Position numbers and translations under genes: made by a program
Part shown: in pieces, positions 1 to 9,479 of the stretch
Layout of the letters: every line of letters begins with the position of its first letter
Numbering within the stretch: the first letter of the stretch is position 1
Notes under the pieces: generated by a model
The model's input: only the letters and a program-made list of their open reading frames with translations
Databases searched by the model: none
Told to the model about the DNA's origin: nothing
From: Micromussa lordhowensis
Taxonomy: Eukaryota > Cnidaria > Anthozoa > Scleractinia > Lobophylliidae
Length of the DNA stretch: 64,000 bases
Assembly (NCBI GenBank): GCA_964020085.1
Contig: OZ026603.1
Span: forward strand, 4,933,268 to 4,997,267
Direction of reading: 5' to 3'

Positions 1-19
1 AGTTAGGACATGATGGCAT

Positions 20-27
20 TGGCGCCA
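20..27. other. 8-bp palindrome TGGCGCCA in monomer
   Basis: TGGCGCCA is a perfect palindrome and recurs at the same place in most monomers. Common variants break it: GGTGCC, GGCGTC, GGCGAC, TAGCGCC and TCGCGCC. Each is shared by a set of monomers that repeat at HOR spacing, so the site is a useful subfamily marker. Any protein-binding role is unknown. Confidence 0.8.
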
Positions 28-31
28 GGGT

Positions 32-56
32 GTTTTTTTTGGCCTTCTTTTTGCAG
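32..56 (+). other. T-tract / polypyrimidine stretch ending in GCAG
   Basis: A T-run is followed by CTGGCC or TTGGCC, then TTCTTTTTGCAG. The T-run is the main source of length variation between monomers: five Ts in the GGCGACAG copies near 445, six in many copies, seven in many copies after 42.5 kb, and longer in a few (near 35910). The whole stretch resembles a eukaryotic 3' splice acceptor, that is a polypyrimidine tract followed by CAG. No transcript is implied by this alone. Confidence 0.75.
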
Positions 57-169
57 TAGTTTCCCCTGGTCCCAACTTTGCAGAATTTCAGAAAACGCGC
101 GCTGGGGGTCCCCTTGGCAAATTTGACATAGCTCGGCTTCACGGGCACTTTAAGAGGCGCGGTTTGCAG
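50..169 (+). repeat. Three TTTGCAG direct repeats inside the monomer
   Basis: TTTGCAG occurs at 50-56, 77-83 and 163-169 of the first monomer, and in the same places in nearly all copies. The starts are 27, 86 and then 94 bp apart (to the next monomer). These short identities are potential misalignment points. One actual rearrangement, at 26194-26208, joins the sequence before the third copy to the T-tract before the first copy of the next monomer. Confidence 0.85.
97..113. other. GCGCGC plus GGGGTCCCC core
   Basis: Alternating purine-pyrimidine GCGCGC (97-102) lies two bases before GGGGTCCCC (105-113), whose four-base arms are self-complementary around one T. This core is among the least variable parts of the monomer by eye. 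Exceptions are CGTGCT (e.g. 42807), the GGGGGACCCC copies (e.g. 19100, 23239, 46131) and loss of one G (e.g. 4014, 12480, 54205). Z-DNA or hairpin potential is inference. Confidence 0.7.
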
Positions 170-199
170 CAAAATGTTCTGCTAGGTTGGCACTTTAAG
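144..199 (+). repeat. Internal 11-bp direct repeat GGCACTTTAAG
   Basis: GGCACTTTAAG occurs at 144-154 and again at 189-199 of the first monomer, 45 bp apart. The first copy is well conserved across the array. The second is hypervariable at its eighth base, giving CTTTAAGG, CTTCAAGG or CTTGAAGG in different subfamilies. This may be a remnant of an internal duplication in the ancestral monomer. Confidence 0.75.
168..183. other. Short inverted repeat AGCA...TGCT
   Basis: AGCA (168-171) and TGCT (180-183) form four-base inverted arms around an eight-base spacer in the segment AGCAAAATGTTCTGCT. The right arm changes to TTGCT or GTGCT in some subfamilies (for example 2442 and 15243), so pairing is not strictly kept. 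A structural role is doubtful. Confidence 0.4.
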
Positions 200-1859
200 G
201 AAATTTTAGTTAGGACATGATGGCACTGGCGCCAGGGTGTTTTTTCTGGCCTTCTTTTTGCAGTAGTTTCCCCTGGTCCCAACTTTGCAGAAGTTTAGAA
301 AACGCGCGCTGGGGGTCCCCTTGGCAAATTTGACATAGCTCGGCTTCACGGGCACTTTAAGAGGCGCGGTTTGCAGCAAACTGTTCTGCTAGGTTGGCAC
401 TTTAAGGAAATCGTAGTTAGGACATGATGGCATTGGCGACAGGGTGTTTTTCTGGCCTTCTTTTTGCAGTAGTTTTCCCTGGTCCCAACTTTGCAGAATT
501 TCAGAAAACGCGCGCTGGGGGTCCCCTTGGCAAATTTGACATAGCTCGGTTTCACGGGCACTTTAAGAGGCGAGGCTTGCAGCAAAATGTTCTGCTAGGT
601 TGGCACTTCAAGGAATTTGTAGTTAAAACATGATGGCATTGGCGCCAGGGTGTTTTTTCTGGCCTTCTTTTTGCAGTAGTTTCCCTTGGTCCCAACTTTG
701 CAGAATTTCAGAAAACGCGCGCTGGGGGTCCCCTTGGCAAATTTGACATAGCTCGGCTTCACGGGCACTTTAAGAGGCGCGGTTTGCAGCAAAATGTTCT
801 GCTAGGTTGGCACTTGAAGGAAATTCTAGTTAGGACATGATGGCATTGGCGCCAGGGTGTTTTTTTGGCCTTCTTTTTGAAGTTGTTTCCCCTGGTCCCA
901 ACTTTGCAGAATTTCAGAAAACGCGCGCTGGGGGTCCCCTTGGCAAATTTGACATAGCTCGGCTTCACGGGCACTTTAAGAGGCGCGGTTTGCAGCAAAC
1001 TGTTCTGCTAGGTTGGCACTTGAAGGAAATCGTAGTTAGGACATGATGGCACTGGCGACAGGGTGTTTTTCTGGCCTTCTTTTTGCAGTAGTTTTCCCTG
1101 GTCCCAACTTTGCAGAATTTCAGAAAACGCGCGCTGGGGGTCCCCTTGGCAAATTTGACATAGCTCGGTTTCACGGGCACTTTAAGAGGCGCGGCTTGCA
1201 GCAAAATGTTCTGCTAGGTTGGCACTTCAAGGAATTTGTAGTTAAAACATGATGGCATTGGCGCCAGGGTGTTTTTTCTGGCCTTCTTTTTGCAGTAGTT
1301 TCCCTTGGTCCCAACTTTGCAGAATTTCAGAAAACGCGCGCTGGGGGTCCCCTTGGCAAATTTGACATAGCTCGGCTTCACGGGCACTTTAAGAGGCGCG
1401 GTTTGCAGCAAAATGTTCTGCTAGGTTGGCACTTGAAGGAAATTCTAGTTAGGACATGATGGCATTGGCGCCAGGGTGTTTTTTTGGCCTTCTTTTTGAA
1501 GTTGTTTCCCCTGGTCCCAACTTTGCAGAATTTCAAAAAACGCGCGCTGGGGGTCCCCTTGGCAAATTTGACATAGCTCGGCTTCACGGGCACTTTAAGA
1601 GGCGCGGTTTGCAGCAAAATGTTCTGCTAGGTTGGCACTTGAAGGAAATCCTAGTAAGGACATGATGGCATTGGCGCCAGGGTGTTTTTTTTGGCCTTCT
1701 TTTTGCAGTAGTTTCCCCTGGTCCCAACTTTGCAGAATTTCAGAAAACGCGCGCTGGGGGTCCCCTTGGCAAATTTGACATAGCTCGGCTTCACGGGCAC
1801 TTTAAGAGGCGCGGTTTGCAGCAAAATGTTCTGCTAGGTTGGCACTTTAAGGACATTCT

Positions 1860-2057
1860 AGTTAGGCATTGGCGCCAGGGTGTTTTTTCTGGCCTTCTTT
1901 TTGCAGTAGTTTCCCCTGGTCCCAACTGTGCAGAATTTCAGAAAACGCGCGCTGGGGGTCCCCTTGGCAAATTTGACATAGCTCGGCTTCACGGGCACTT
2001 TAAGAGGCGCGGTTTCCAGCAAAATGTTCTGTTAGGTTGGCACTTCAAGGAAATTCT
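1860..2057 (+). repeat. 198-bp monomer variant (9-bp deletion), five copies
   Basis: AGTTAGGCATTGG replaces AGTTAGGACATGATGGCATTGG-type sequence, removing nine bases between two GG dinucleotides. Copies start at 1860, 3721, 3919, 5979 and 8868 and occur nowhere else in the window. They share CAACTGTGCAG, and most also share GGTTTCCAGC. One origin followed by spread with local duplications is the simplest reading. Confidence 0.9.
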
Positions 2058-3130
2058 AGTTTAGACATGATGGCATTGGCGCCAGGGTGTTTTTTCTGGC
2101 CTTCTTTTTGCAGTAGTTTTCCCTGGTCCCAACTTTGCAGAATTTCAGAAAACGCGCGCTGGGGGTCCCCTTGGCAAATTTGACATAGCTCGGCTTCACG
2201 GGCACTTTAAGAGGCGCGGTTTGCAGCAAAATGTTCTGCTTGGTTGGCACTTCAAGGAAATTCTAGTTACGACATAATGGCATTGGCGCCAGGGTGTTTT
2301 TTCTGGCCTTGTTTTTGCAGTAGTTTGCCCTGGTCCCAACTTTGCAGAATTTCAGAAAACGCGCGCTGGGGGTCCCCTTGGCAAATTTGACATAGCTCGG
2401 CTTCACGGGCACTTTAAGAGGCGCGGTTTGCAGCAAAATGTTTTGCTAGGTTAGCACTTCAAGGAAATTTAAGTTAGGACATGATGGCATTGGTGCCAGG
2501 GTTTTTTTTCTGGCCTTCTTTTTGCAGTAGTTTCCCCTGGTCCCAACTTTGCAGAATTTCAGAAAACGCGCGCTGGGGGTCCCCTTGGCAAATTTGACAT
2601 AGCTCGGCTTCACGGGCACTTTAAGAGGCGCGGTTTGCAGCAAAATGTTCTGCTAGGTTGGCACTTGAAGGAAATCGTAGTTAGGACATGATGGCATTGG
2701 CGACAGGGTGTTTTTCTGGCCTTCTTTTTGCAGTAGTTTTCCCTGGTCCCAACTTTGCAGAATTTCAGAAAACGCGCGCTGGGGGTCCCCTTGGCAAATT
2801 TGACATAGCTCGGTTTCACGGGCACTTTAAGAGGCGCGGCTTGCAGCAAAATGTTCTGCTAGGTTGGCACTTCAAGGAATTTGTAGTTAAAACATGATGG
2901 CATTGGCGCCAGGGTGTTTTTTCTGGCCTTCTTTTTGCAGTAGTTTCCCTTGGTCCCAACTTTGCAGAATTTCAGAAAACGCGCGCTGGGGGTCCCCTTG
3001 GCAAATTTGACATAGCTCGGCTTCACGGGCACTTTAAGAGGCGCGGTTTGCAGCAAAATGTTCTGCTAGGTTGGCACTTGAAGGAAATTCTAGTTAGGAC
3101 ATGATGGCATTGGCGCCAGGGTGTTTTTTT

Positions 3131-3139
3131 GGCCTTTTT
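3131..3139 (+). repeat. 9-bp tandem duplication in T-tract region
   Basis: The third monomer of trimer copy 3 reads GGCCTTTTTGGCCTTC where the other copies have a single GGCCTTC. This adds 9 bp and makes the local spacing longer. It is a replication-slippage type change next to the T-tract, private to this copy. Confidence 0.85.
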
Positions 3140-3306
3140 GGCCTTCTTTTTGAAGTTGTTTCCCCTGGTCCCAACTTTGCAGAATTTCAGAAAACGCGCG
3201 CTGGGGGTCCCCTTGGCAAATTTGACATAGCTCGGCTTCACGGGCACTTTAAGAGGCGCGGTTTGCAGCAAAATGTTCTGCTAGGTTGGCACTTGAAGGA
3301 AATCCT

Positions 3307-5978
3307 AGTAAGGACATGATGGCATTGGCGCCAGGGTGTTTTTTTTGGCCTTCTTTTTGCAGTAGTTTCCCCTGGTCCCAACTTTGCAGAATTTCAGAAA
3401 ACGCGCGCTGGGGGTCCCCTTGGCAAATTTGACATAGCTCGGCTTCACGGGCACTTTAAGAGGCGCGGTTTGCAGCAAAATGTTCTGCTAGGTTGGCACT
3501 TGAAAGAAATGCAAGTTAGGACATGATGGCATTGGCGCCAGGGTGTTTTTTCTGGCCTTCTTTTTGCAGTAGTTTCCCCTGGTCCCAACTTTGCAGAATT
3601 TCAGAAAACGCGCGCTGGGGGTCCCCTTGGCAAATTTGACATAGCTCGGCTTCACGGGCACTTTAAGAGGCGCGGTTTGCAGCAAAATGTTCTGCTAGGT
3701 TGGCACTTTAAGGACATTCTAGTTAGGCATTGGCGCCAGGGTGTTTTTTCTGGCCTTCTTTTTGCAGTAGTTTCCCCTGGTCCCAACTGTGCAGAATTTC
3801 AGAAAACGCGCGCTGGGGGTCCCCTTGGCAAATTTGACATAGCTCGGCTTCACGGGCACTTTAAGAGGCGCGGTTTCCAGCAAAATGTTCTGCTAGGTTG
3901 GCACTTTAAGGACATTCTAGTTAGGCATTGGCGCCAGGGTGTTTTTTCTGGCCTTCTTTTTGCAGTAGTTTCCCCTGGTCCCAACTGTGCAGAATTTCAG
4001 AAAACGCGCGCTGGGGTCCCCTTGGCAAATTTGACATAGCTCGGCTTCACGGGCACTTTAAGAGGCGTGGTTTGCAGCAAAATGTTTTGCTAGGTTGGCA
4101 CTTTAAGGAAATTTTAGTTAGGACATGATGGCATTGGCGCCAGGGTGTTTTTTCTGGCCTTCTTTTTGCAGTAGTTTCCCCTGGTCCCAACTTTGCAGAA
4201 TTTCAGAAAACGCGCGCTGGGGGTCCCCTTGGTAAATTTGACATAGCTCGGCTTCACGGGCACTTTAAGAGGCGCGGTTTGCAGCAAAATGTTCTGCTAG
4301 GTTGGCATTTTAAGGAAATCCTAGTTAGAACATGATGGCATTAGCGCCAGGGTGTTTTTTCAGGCCTTCTTTTTGCAGTAGTTTCCCCTGGTCCCAACTT
4401 TGCAGAATTTCAGAAAACGCGCGCTGGGGGTCCCCTTGGCAAATTTGACATAGCTCGGCTTCACGGGCACTTTAAGAGGCGCGGTTTGCAGCAAAATGTT
4501 CTGCTAGGTTGGCACTTCAAGGAAATGCTAGTTACGACATGATGCCATTGGCGCCAGGGTGTTTTTTCTGGCCTTCTTTTTGCAGTAGTTTCCCCTGGTC
4601 CCAACTTTGCAGAATTTCAGAAAACGCGCGCTGGGGGTTCCCTTGGCAAATTTGACATAGCTCGGCTTCACGGGCACTTTAAGAGGCGCGGTTTGCAGCA
4701 AAATGTTCTGCTAGGTTGGCACTTTAAGGAAATGCTAGTTACGACATGATGCCATTGGCGCCAGGGTGTTTTTTCTGGCCTTCTTTTTGCAGTAGTTTCC
4801 CCTGGTCCCAACTTTGCAGAATTTCAGAAAACGCGCGCTGGGGGTCCCCTTGGCAAATTTGACATAGCTCGGCTTCACGGGCACTTTAAGAGGCGCGGTT
4901 TGCAGCAAAATGTTCTGCTAGGTTAGCACTTCAAGAAAATCCTAGTTAGGACATGATGGCATTGGTGCCAGGATGTTTTTTCTGGCCTTCTTTTTGCAGT
5001 AGTTTCCCCTGGTCCCAACTTTGCAGAATTTCAGAAAACGCGCGCTAGGGGTCCCCTTGGCAAATTTGACATAGCTCGGCTTTACGGGCACTTTAAGAGG
5101 CGTGGTTTGCAGCAAAATGTTCTGCTAGGTTGGCACTTCAAGGAAATCCTAGTTACGACATGATGGCATTGCCGCCAGGGTGTTTTTTCTGGCCTTCTTT
5201 TTGCAGTAGTTTCCCCCGGTCCCAACTTTGCAGAATTTCAGAAAACGCGCGCTGGGGGTCCCCTTGGCAAATTTGACATAGCTCGGCTTCACGGGCACTT
5301 TAAGAGGCGCGGTTTGCAGCAAAATGTTCTGCTAGGTTGGCACTTGAAGGAAATCCTAGTTAGGACATGATGGCATTGGCGCCAGGGTGTTTTTTCTGGC
5401 CTTCTTTTTGCAGTAGTTTCCTCTGGTCCCAACTTTGCAGAATTTCAGAAAACGCGCGCTGGGGGTCCCCTTGGCAAATTTGACATAGCTCGGCTTCACG
5501 GGCACTTTAAGAGGCGCGGTTTGCAGCAAAATGTTTTGCTAGGTTAGCACTTCAAGGAAATTTAAGTTAGGACATGATGGCATTGGTGCCAGGGTTTTTT
5601 TTCTGGCCTTCTTTTTGCAGTAGTTTCCCCTGGTCCCAACTGTGCAGAATTTCAGAAAACGCGCGCTGGGGGTCCCCTTGGCAAATTTGACATAGCTCGG
5701 CTTCACGGGCACTTTAAGAGGCGCGGTTTGCAGCAAAATGTTCTGCTAGGTTGGCACTTGAAGGAAATCCTAGTTAGGACATGATGGCATTGGCGCCAGC
5801 GTGTTTTTTCTGGCCTTCTTTTTGCAGTAGTTTCCCCTGGTCCCAACTTTGCAGAATTTCAGAAAACGCGCGCTGGGGGTCCCCTTGGCAAATTTGACAT
5901 AGCTCGGCTTCACGGGCACTTTAAGAGGCGCGGTTTGCAGCAAAATGTTCTGTTAGGTTGGCACTTCAAGGAAATTCT
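3307..5978 (+). repeat. Irregular monomer mosaic
   Basis: This stretch holds monomer types that recur in other orders elsewhere in the first 15 kb. A run near 3919-4525 (GCGCTGGGGTCC with one G lost, then GGTAAATTTG, then ATTAGCGCC with TTTCAGGCC) matches the later series at 10514, 12376 and 14445. Monomers with GACATGATGCCATTGG lie near 4530 and 4737. GGTGCCAGGATG and GCCGCCAG monomers follow near 4943 and 5151. Two consecutive 198-bp deletion monomers start at 3721 and 3919. No unit repeats cleanly within this interval alone. Confidence 0.8.
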
Positions 5979-8900
5979 AGTTAGGCATTGGCGCCAGGGT
6001 GTTTTTTCTGGCCTTCTTTTTGCAGTAGTTTCCCCTGGTCCCAACTGTGCAGAATTTCAGAAAACGCGCGCTGGGGGTCCCCTTGGCAAATTTGACATAG
6101 CTCGGCTTCACGGGCACTTTAAGAGGCGCGGTTTCCAGCAAAATGTTCTGTTAGGTTGGCACTTCAAGGAAATTCTAGTTTAGACATGATGGCATTGGCG
6201 CCAGGGTGTTTTTTCTGGCCTTCTTTTTGCAGTAGTTTTCCCTGGTCCCAACTTTGCAGAATTTCAGAAAACGCGCGCTGGGGGTCCCCTTGGCAAATTT
6301 GACATAGCTCGGCTTCACGGGCACTTTAAGAAGCGCGGTTTGCAGCAAAATGTTCTGCTAGGTTGGCACTTCAAGGAAATTCTAGTTACGACATAATGGC
6401 ATTGGGGCCAGGGTGTATTTTCTGGCCTTGTTTTTGCAGTAGTTTGCCCTGGTCCCAACTTTGCAGAATTTCAGAAAACGCGCGCTGGGGGTCCCCTTGG
6501 CAAATTTGACATAGCTCGGCTTCACGGGCACTTTAAGAGGCGCGGTTTGCAGCAAAATGTTTTGCTAGGTTAGCACTTCAAGGAAATTTAAGTTAGGACA
6601 TGATGGCATTGGTGCCAGGGTTTTTTTTCTGGCCTTCTTTTTGCAGTAGTTTCCCCTGGTCCCAACTTTGCAGAATTTCAGAAAACGCGCGCTGGGGGTC
6701 CCCTTGGCAAATTTGACATAGCTCGGCTTCACGGGCACTTTAAGAGGCGCGGTTTGCAGCAAAATGTTCTGCTAGGTTGGCACTTGAAGGAAATCCTAGT
6801 TAGGACATGATGGCATTGGCGCCAGCGTGTTTTTTCTGGCCTTCTTTTTGCAGTAGTTTCCCCTGGTCCCAACTTTGCAGAATTTCAGAAAACGCGCGCT
6901 GGGGGTCCCCTTGGCAAATTTGACATAGCTCGGCTTCACGGGCACTTTAAGAGGCGCGGTTTGCAGCAAAATGTTCTGCTAGGTTGGCACTTCAAGGAAA
7001 TGCTAGTTACGACATGATGCCATTGGCGCCAGGGTGTTTTTTGTGGCCTTCTTTTTGCAGTAGTTTCCCCTGGTCCCAACTTTGCAGAATTTCAGAAAAC
7101 GCGCGCTGGGGGTCCCCTTGGCAAATTTGACATAGCTCGGCTTCACGGGCACTTTAAGAGGCGCGGTTTGCAGCAAAATGTTCTGCTAGGTTAGCACTTC
7201 AAGAAAATCCTAGTTAGGACATGATGGCATTGGTGCCAGGATGTTTTTTCTGGCCTTCTTTTTGCAGTAGTTTCCCCTGGTCCCAACTTTGCAGAATTTC
7301 AGAAAACGCGCGCTGGGGGTCCCCTTGGCAAATTTGACATAGCTCGGTTTCGCGGGCACTTTAAGAGGCGTGGTTTGCAGCAAAATGTTCTGCTAGGTTG
7401 GCACTTCAAGGAAATCCTAGTTACGACATGATGGCATTGGCGTCAGGGTGTTTTTTCTGGCCTTCTTTTGGCAGTAGTTTCCCCTGGTCCCAACTTTGCA
7501 GAATTTCAGAAAACGCGCGCTAGGGGTCCCCTTGGCAAATTTGACATAGCTCGGCTTTACGGGCACTTTAAGAGGCGTGGTTTGCAGCAAAATGTTCTGC
7601 TAGGTTGGCACTTCAAGGAAATCCTAGTTACGACATGATGGCATTGCCGTCAGGGTGTTTTTTCTGGCCTTCTTTTTGCAGTAGTTTCCCCCGGTCCCAA
7701 CTTTGCAGAATTTCAGAAAACGCGCGCTGGGGGTCCCCTTGGCAAATTTGACATAGCTCGGCTTCACGGGCACTTTAAGAGGCGCAGTTTGCAGCAAAAT
7801 GTTCTGCTAGGATGGCACTTCAAGGAAATGCTAGTTAGGACATGATGGCATTGGCGCCAGGGTGTTTTTTCTGGCCTTCTTTTTGCAGTAGTTTTCCCTG
7901 GTCCCAACTTTGCAGAATTTCAGAAAACGCGCGCTGGGGGTCCCCTTGGCAAATTTGACATAGCTCGGCTTCACGGGCACTTTAAGAAGCGCGGTTTGCA
8001 GCAAAATGTTCTGCTAGGTTGGCAGTTCAAGGAAATTTTAGTTACGACATAATGGCATTGGCGCCAGGGTGTTTTTTCTGGCCTTGTTTTTGCAGTAGTT
8101 TGCCCTGGTCCCAACTTTGCAGAATTTCAGAAAACGCGCACTGGGGGTCCCCTTGGCAAATTTGACATAGCTCGGCTTCACGGGCACTTTAAGAGGCGCG
8201 GTTTGCAGCAAAATGTTTTGCTAGGTTAGCACTTCAAGGAAATTTAAGTTAGGACATGATGGCATTGGTGCCAGGGTTTTTTTTCTGGCCTTCTTTTTGC
8301 AGTAGTTTCCCCTGGTCCCAACTTTGCAGAATTTCAGAAAACGCGCGCTGGGGGTCCCCTTGGCAAATTTGACATAGCTCGGCTTCACGGGCACTTTAAG
8401 AGGCGCGGTTTGCAGCAAAATGTTCTGCTAGGTTGGCACTTGAAGGAAATGCTAGTTAGGACATGATGGCATTGGCGCCAGCGTGTTTTTTCTGGCCTTC
8501 TTTTTGCAGTAGTTTCCCCTGGTCCCAACTTTGCAGAATTTCAGAAAACGCGCGCTGGGGGTCCCCTTGGCAAATTTGACATAGCTCGGCTTCACGGGCA
8601 CTTTAAGAGGCGCGGTTTGCAGCAAAATGTTCTGCTAGGTTGGCACTTCAAGGAAATGCTAGTTACGACATAATGCCATTGGCGCCAGGGTGTTTTTTCT
8701 GGCCTTCTTTTTGCAGTAGTTTCCCCTGGTCCCAACTTTGCAGAATTTCAGAAAACGCGCGCTGGGGGTCCCCTTGGCAAATTTGACATAGCTCGGCTTC
8801 ACGGGCACTTTAAGAGGCGCGGTTTGCAGCAAAATGTTCTGCTAGGTTGGCACTTTAAGGACATTCTAGTTAGGCATTGGCGCCAGGGTGTTTTTTCTGG

Positions 8901-9479
8901 CCTTCTTTTTGCAGTAGTTTCCCCTGGTCTCAACTGTGCAGAATTTCAGAAAACGCGCGCTGGGGGTCCCCTTGGCAAATTTGACATAGCTCGGCTTCAC
9001 GGGCACTTTAAGAGGCGCGGTTTCCAGCAAAATGTTCTGTTAGGTTGGCACTTCAAGGAAATTCTAGTTTAGACATGATGGCATTGGCGCCAGGGTGTTT
9101 TTTCTGGCCTTCTTTTTGCAGTAGTTTTCCCTGGTCCCAACTTTGCAGAATTTCAGAAAACGCGCGCTGGGGGTCCCCTTGGCAAATTTGACATAGCTCG
9201 GCTTCACGGGCACTTTAAGAAGCGCGGTTTGCAGCAAAATGTTCTGCTAGGTTGGCACTTCAAGGAAATTCAAGTTACGACATAATGGCATTGGCGCCAG
9301 GGTGTTTTTTCTGGCCTTGTTTTTGCAGTAGTTTGCCCTGGTCCCAACTTTGCAGAATTTCAGAAAACGCGCGCTGGGGGTCCCCTTGGCAAATTTGACA
9401 TAGCTCGGCTTCACGGGCACTTTAAGAGGCGCGGTTTGCAGCAAAATGTTTTGCTAGGTTAGCACTTCAAGGAAATTTA

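Larger units (their letters stand above)
1..207 (+). repeat. Representative satellite monomer (first copy)
   Basis: This copy serves as a coordinate reference for the others. In order it holds: a junction segment beginning AGTTAGGACATGATGG (1-16); an 8-bp palindrome TGGCGCCA (20-27); a T-tract and pyrimidine-rich stretch ending in TTTGCAG (32-56); TTTCCCCTGGTCCC (60-73); a second TTTGCAG (77-83); a GC-rich core with GCGCGC (97-102) and GGGGTCCCC (105-113); TTGGCAAATTTGACATAG (114-131); CTCGGCTTCACGGGCAC (132-148); a third TTTGCAG (163-169); and a terminal segment with TTGGCAC (187-193) and a variable tail (196-207). Base composition counted on the consensus is about 104 G+C of 207. The array has no natural start, so placing the boundary at AGTTAGG is arbitrary. 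Confidence 0.95.
415..3306 (+). repeat. Trimer HOR of 619 bp, three copies
   Basis: Three consecutive monomers repeat as a unit at 415-1033, 1034-1652 and 2679-3306. The first has GGCGACAG and a five-T tract, the second has TTTGTAGTTAAAACATG, and the third has TTGAAGTTGTTTCCC in place of TTGCAGTAGTTTCCC. Copies 1 and 2 are adjacent. Copy 3 starts 1645 bp after copy 2, with five other monomers between, including the cassette starting at 1860. Copy 3 also has a 9-bp duplication in its third monomer. The TTGAAGTTG variant is seen only in this trimer, so it was amplified locally. Confidence 0.9.

Noticed and set aside
129..148. CENP-B-box-like segment around CTCGGCTTCACGGG
   Set aside because: The CENP-B box core is TTCG, four bases, A, two bases, CGGG. 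Here the TCG and CGGG parts are one base too close and the central A does not match. It is not a valid box by known criteria.
123..151. TTGACA resembling a bacterial -35 box in every monomer
   Set aside because: No -10-like element lies at suitable spacing, the motif is part of a tandem repeat, and nothing indicates a bacterial genome.
19..192. NFI-type sites built from TTGGC half-sites
   Set aside because: TTGGC occurs three times but never with GCCAA at the five-base spacing of a full site. TGGCGCCA is a compact palindrome, not an NFI site.
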